Source of the DNA: RHLJ01 sp963974345 | GTDB taxonomy: Bacteria; Bacteroidota; Rhodothermia; Balneolales; Balneolaceae | Direction: 5' to 3' | Assembly (NCBI GenBank): GCA_963974345.1 | Contig: CAXBBW010000016.1 | Location: 42,013-106,012 of the forward strand | Length of the DNA: 64,000 bases | Shown here: positions 62,659-64,000 of the stretch, piece by piece | Layout: every line of letters begins with the position of its first letter | Position numbering within the stretch: position 1 is the first letter of the stretch | Notes under the pieces: model-generated | What the model was told of the DNA's origin: nothing | Database searches by the model: none | What the model saw: the letters and a program-made list of their open reading frames with translations, nothing else | Position numbers and translations under genes: made by a program

Positions 62659-63471
62659 TTATTCCCTCAATCGTTCCACAGATATAGAATTTATGTCTTG
62701 ATCGATACCACCCTCTTCTTCTGGTATCTTAATTATAGGTTCCGCATTTTCTATCACAGACTTGTTTGAATCCAATTGGTTTGTAGTACTTTCTGGATCT
62801 AAATCATTATTTCGAGCAATAATTTCTAACTCAGCTAATGTTTGGCGTAAATGTTTAAACACCTTATTTAATTTTTTTCCTAAAGCCCATCTCCCTGCAA
62901 GAAAAGTTAGACCAGTTGAAATAATGGCAAATGCGAATCCTGGAACGGCTGTTAGTCCTAAATATCCAGAAGCGAACAAAAGTGAAATAATTGCAGCGAT
63001 CGGAATAGGAATATAAAATGGAATTGCCGTCAAGGGTCCATTCCAAGTAAGACTAATTTTAGTTTTACCCTCATTTTTAAATGCTGTAATTTTAGCTGAA
63101 TTGCTATCAAACTTTGGAGAGCTCCATTCATACACAGATTTTCTAGAAGAAACTTCGCCATTCGATCTAAAAGAATCCCGTATTGATATTAGCATTTCTT
63201 CCCATTGGGCATCTGAGATTTCACCCTCTGTTAACACCTGACTACTGAATGAAAACGGTCCACCTACTAAAGTTTGCTTACTTTTTGTTGTATCTAGTTC
63301 TAATTCAGCAATAGCTTTTATTATTTCATTTGGGTCAATTCCAGTATCGGAAGCTAGTTTCTGTAATTCTTTAAATGACAAACCAATAGATGAATCTGTT
63401 CCAATAGTTGTTGAATTCTCTGCTGCTTTCTTAAGAATAGCGTTGATTTCTGCCCTGTTATATATCTTCAT
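62659..63471 (-). CDS. Uncharacterised two-TM protein, paralogue of the gene at 21947
   Basis: This protein of 270 residues repeats the layout seen at 21947. The N-terminal helices read IYNRAEINAILKKAAEN and then GLSFKELQKLASDTGIDPNEIIKAIAEL. The middle domain has GEISDAQWEEMLISIRDSF, SVYEWSSP and GKTKISLTW. Two transmembrane helices (about 155-195 and 180-200) follow, then a long acidic C-terminal tail. Sequence identity is low outside the N-terminus and the GEI/YEW/GKTKI motifs. The start is ATG 63471 (a TTG at 63483 is less likely). A TACATTTG element lies 69 bases upstream. Function is unknown. Confidence 0.75.
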   Translation of the reverse strand: MKIYNRAEINAILKKAAENSTTIGTDSSIGLSFKELQKLASDTGIDPNEIIKAIAELELDTTKSKQTLVGGPFSFSSQVLTEGEISDAQWEEMLISIRDSFRSNGEVSSRKSVYEWSSPKFDSNSAKITAFKNEGKTKISLTWNGPLTAIPFYIPIPIAAIISLLFASGYLGLTAVPGFAFAIISTGLTFLAGRWALGKKLNKVFKHLRQTLAELEIIARNNDLDPESTTNQLDSNKSVIENAEPIIKIPEEEGGIDQDINSISVERLRE

Positions 63472-63539
63472 GATTTTGCCCAAATTTTATTCCGAACCAG
63501 GTACGCTGACTTAATTATTAGGTTTCGTTATTTTCATCG

Positions 63540-63568
63540 CAAATGTACTGGTTAATATCATACATTTG
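63540..63568. promoter_or_regulatory. Back-to-back -7 elements forming a palindrome
   Basis: CAAATGTA-ctggttaatatca-TACATTTG is a perfect 8-bp inverted repeat with a 13-base spacer. Each arm is an exact TAnnTTTG match reading outward: the left arm faces the two-TM gene (start 63471) and the right arm the DUF6500-like gene (start 63638). It could be paired divergent promoters or an operator. No -33 TTG is obvious for either. Confidence 0.45.
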
Positions 63569-63637
63569 AAAGCCTGTTTAGATAAAGAAGCTTTTTTGAA
63601 AAAATGATGGAAAAACACTAAAACTTATAAGCACACA

Positions 63638-63856
63638 ATGAAGACAGAGTTAAGAGCAAAAATTATTGAGGTTTGTACTAAGAAAATAGAAACAAAGGGT
63701 GATGATGTGGGTCTGTCTTTTTATGCTTTTTTCGCAAATAAAAACGATACTCCAGAGTTACTTATGGAAGCAGCAACTTGGTGGATTCAAACTCATAAAC
63801 TTGATCATTTTGTTAAAGCTAGAGTAATTAAAGAAATGATCGAAAATGGCTTATAA
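63638..63856 (+). CDS. DUF6500-like small protein
   Basis: This 72-residue soluble protein matches my memory of the DUF6500 family: LRAKIIEVCTKKIETKGDDVGLSFYAFFANKND and PELLMEAATWWIQTHKLDHFVKA, given here as described segments. The family has no assigned function. The gene stands alone, with a promoter-like TACATTTG 69 bases upstream and a lipoprotein gene following. Confidence 0.65.
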   Translation: MKTELRAKIIEVCTKKIETKGDDVGLSFYAFFANKNDTPELLMEAATWWIQTHKLDHFVKARVIKEMIENGL

Positions 63857-63912
63857 TTACTTTTATCAATCATTCTAAAAGAAATTATTCCAAATTATTT
63901 ATACAAGATCGT

Positions 63913-64000
63913 ATGAAATCTACTTTTCTATTAATTCTATTCATTGTGTTATTCGGATGTACTGAAAACAATACCGATTCTAATTCTCAAGAAATAGAGT
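63913..64000 (+). CDS. Lipoprotein, 5' end only
   Basis: The ATG at 63913 opens a frame to the window end (29 codons). It encodes a lipoprotein signal, MKSTFLLILFIVLFGC, with lipobox LFGC, then a short acidic, asparagine-rich start of the mature protein. The rest is outside the window, so no family can be named. Confidence 0.65.
   Translation, partial: MKSTFLLILFIVLFGCTENNTDSNSQEIE

Overview
The window is a gene-dense, AT-rich bacterial chromosome segment whose gene content fits the Bacteroidota/FCB group, most likely a Balneolia/Rhodothermia-like marine lineage. The group call rests on: a Wzi-like outer membrane protein, a DUF5103 (type IX secretion plug) protein, a bactofilin-AtpZ-ATP synthase gene order that lacks atpD/atpC, a tiny AURKAIP1/COX24-type basic protein, HTTM membrane proteins, and several matches to the Bacteroidota -7 promoter element TAnnTTTG. 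The exact genus is not determined. I see no phage, CRISPR array, insertion sequence or plasmid backbone.

Layout. 1-2804: 3' part of an RND/MMPL exporter gene and a DUF3047 protein. 2801-9938: a surface-polysaccharide island on alternating strands (three glycosyltransferases, an LPG-synthase-like membrane protein, an HTTM protein with a small partner, Wzi). 9994-11980: MlaC-like lipid carrier and TolC. 12034-21825: a compact leftward run of guaB, glycosyltransferase, M23 peptidase, bactofilin, AtpZ, AtpI-like, atpBEFHAG and tRNA-Ser(UGA), closed by a strong terminator. 21947-28981: an uncharacterised two-TM protein, a secreted GH51 arabinofuranosidase, a small orphan, a PAS-rich HisKA_2 sensor kinase, an orphan ExbD and a lipoprotein.

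28978-33169 (leftward): ptsN, dacB, sigma-54 response regulator, folD. 33320-37275 (rightward): ccmB, holB, dapF, T9SS plug-like protein. 37272-50709 (leftward): rqcH, aroK, aroB, tamB, rnr and a giant HExxH-TolB-Omp85 fusion. 50746-52311: an unknown gene, a DUF2007 zinc-ribbon protein, a 30-residue basic ribosome-type protein and HU. 52494-58601 (rightward): AGCS symporter, upp, lptC, ostA-like and a gluconokinase/6-phosphogluconate dehydrogenase fusion. 58738-61912: M15 peptidase, CE2-like SGNH esterase, methyltransferase and a DUF1080 lipoprotein. 61913-62658 is a non-coding stretch with two inverted REP-type hairpins. It is followed by a paralogue of the 21947 gene, a probable DUF6500 protein, and a lipoprotein running off the right edge.

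Themes. Envelope biogenesis dominates: lipid or lipoprotein export (RND, MlaC, TolC, TamB, Omp85, LptC, OstA), surface glycan synthesis, and peptidoglycan metabolism (M23, M15, DacB, bactofilin). The candidates most worth following are the metalloprotease-propeller-barrel fusion encoded with TamB, the two-copy uncharacterised membrane family, the GntK-Gnd fusion, the HTTM pair in the glycan island, and several palindromic control sites.
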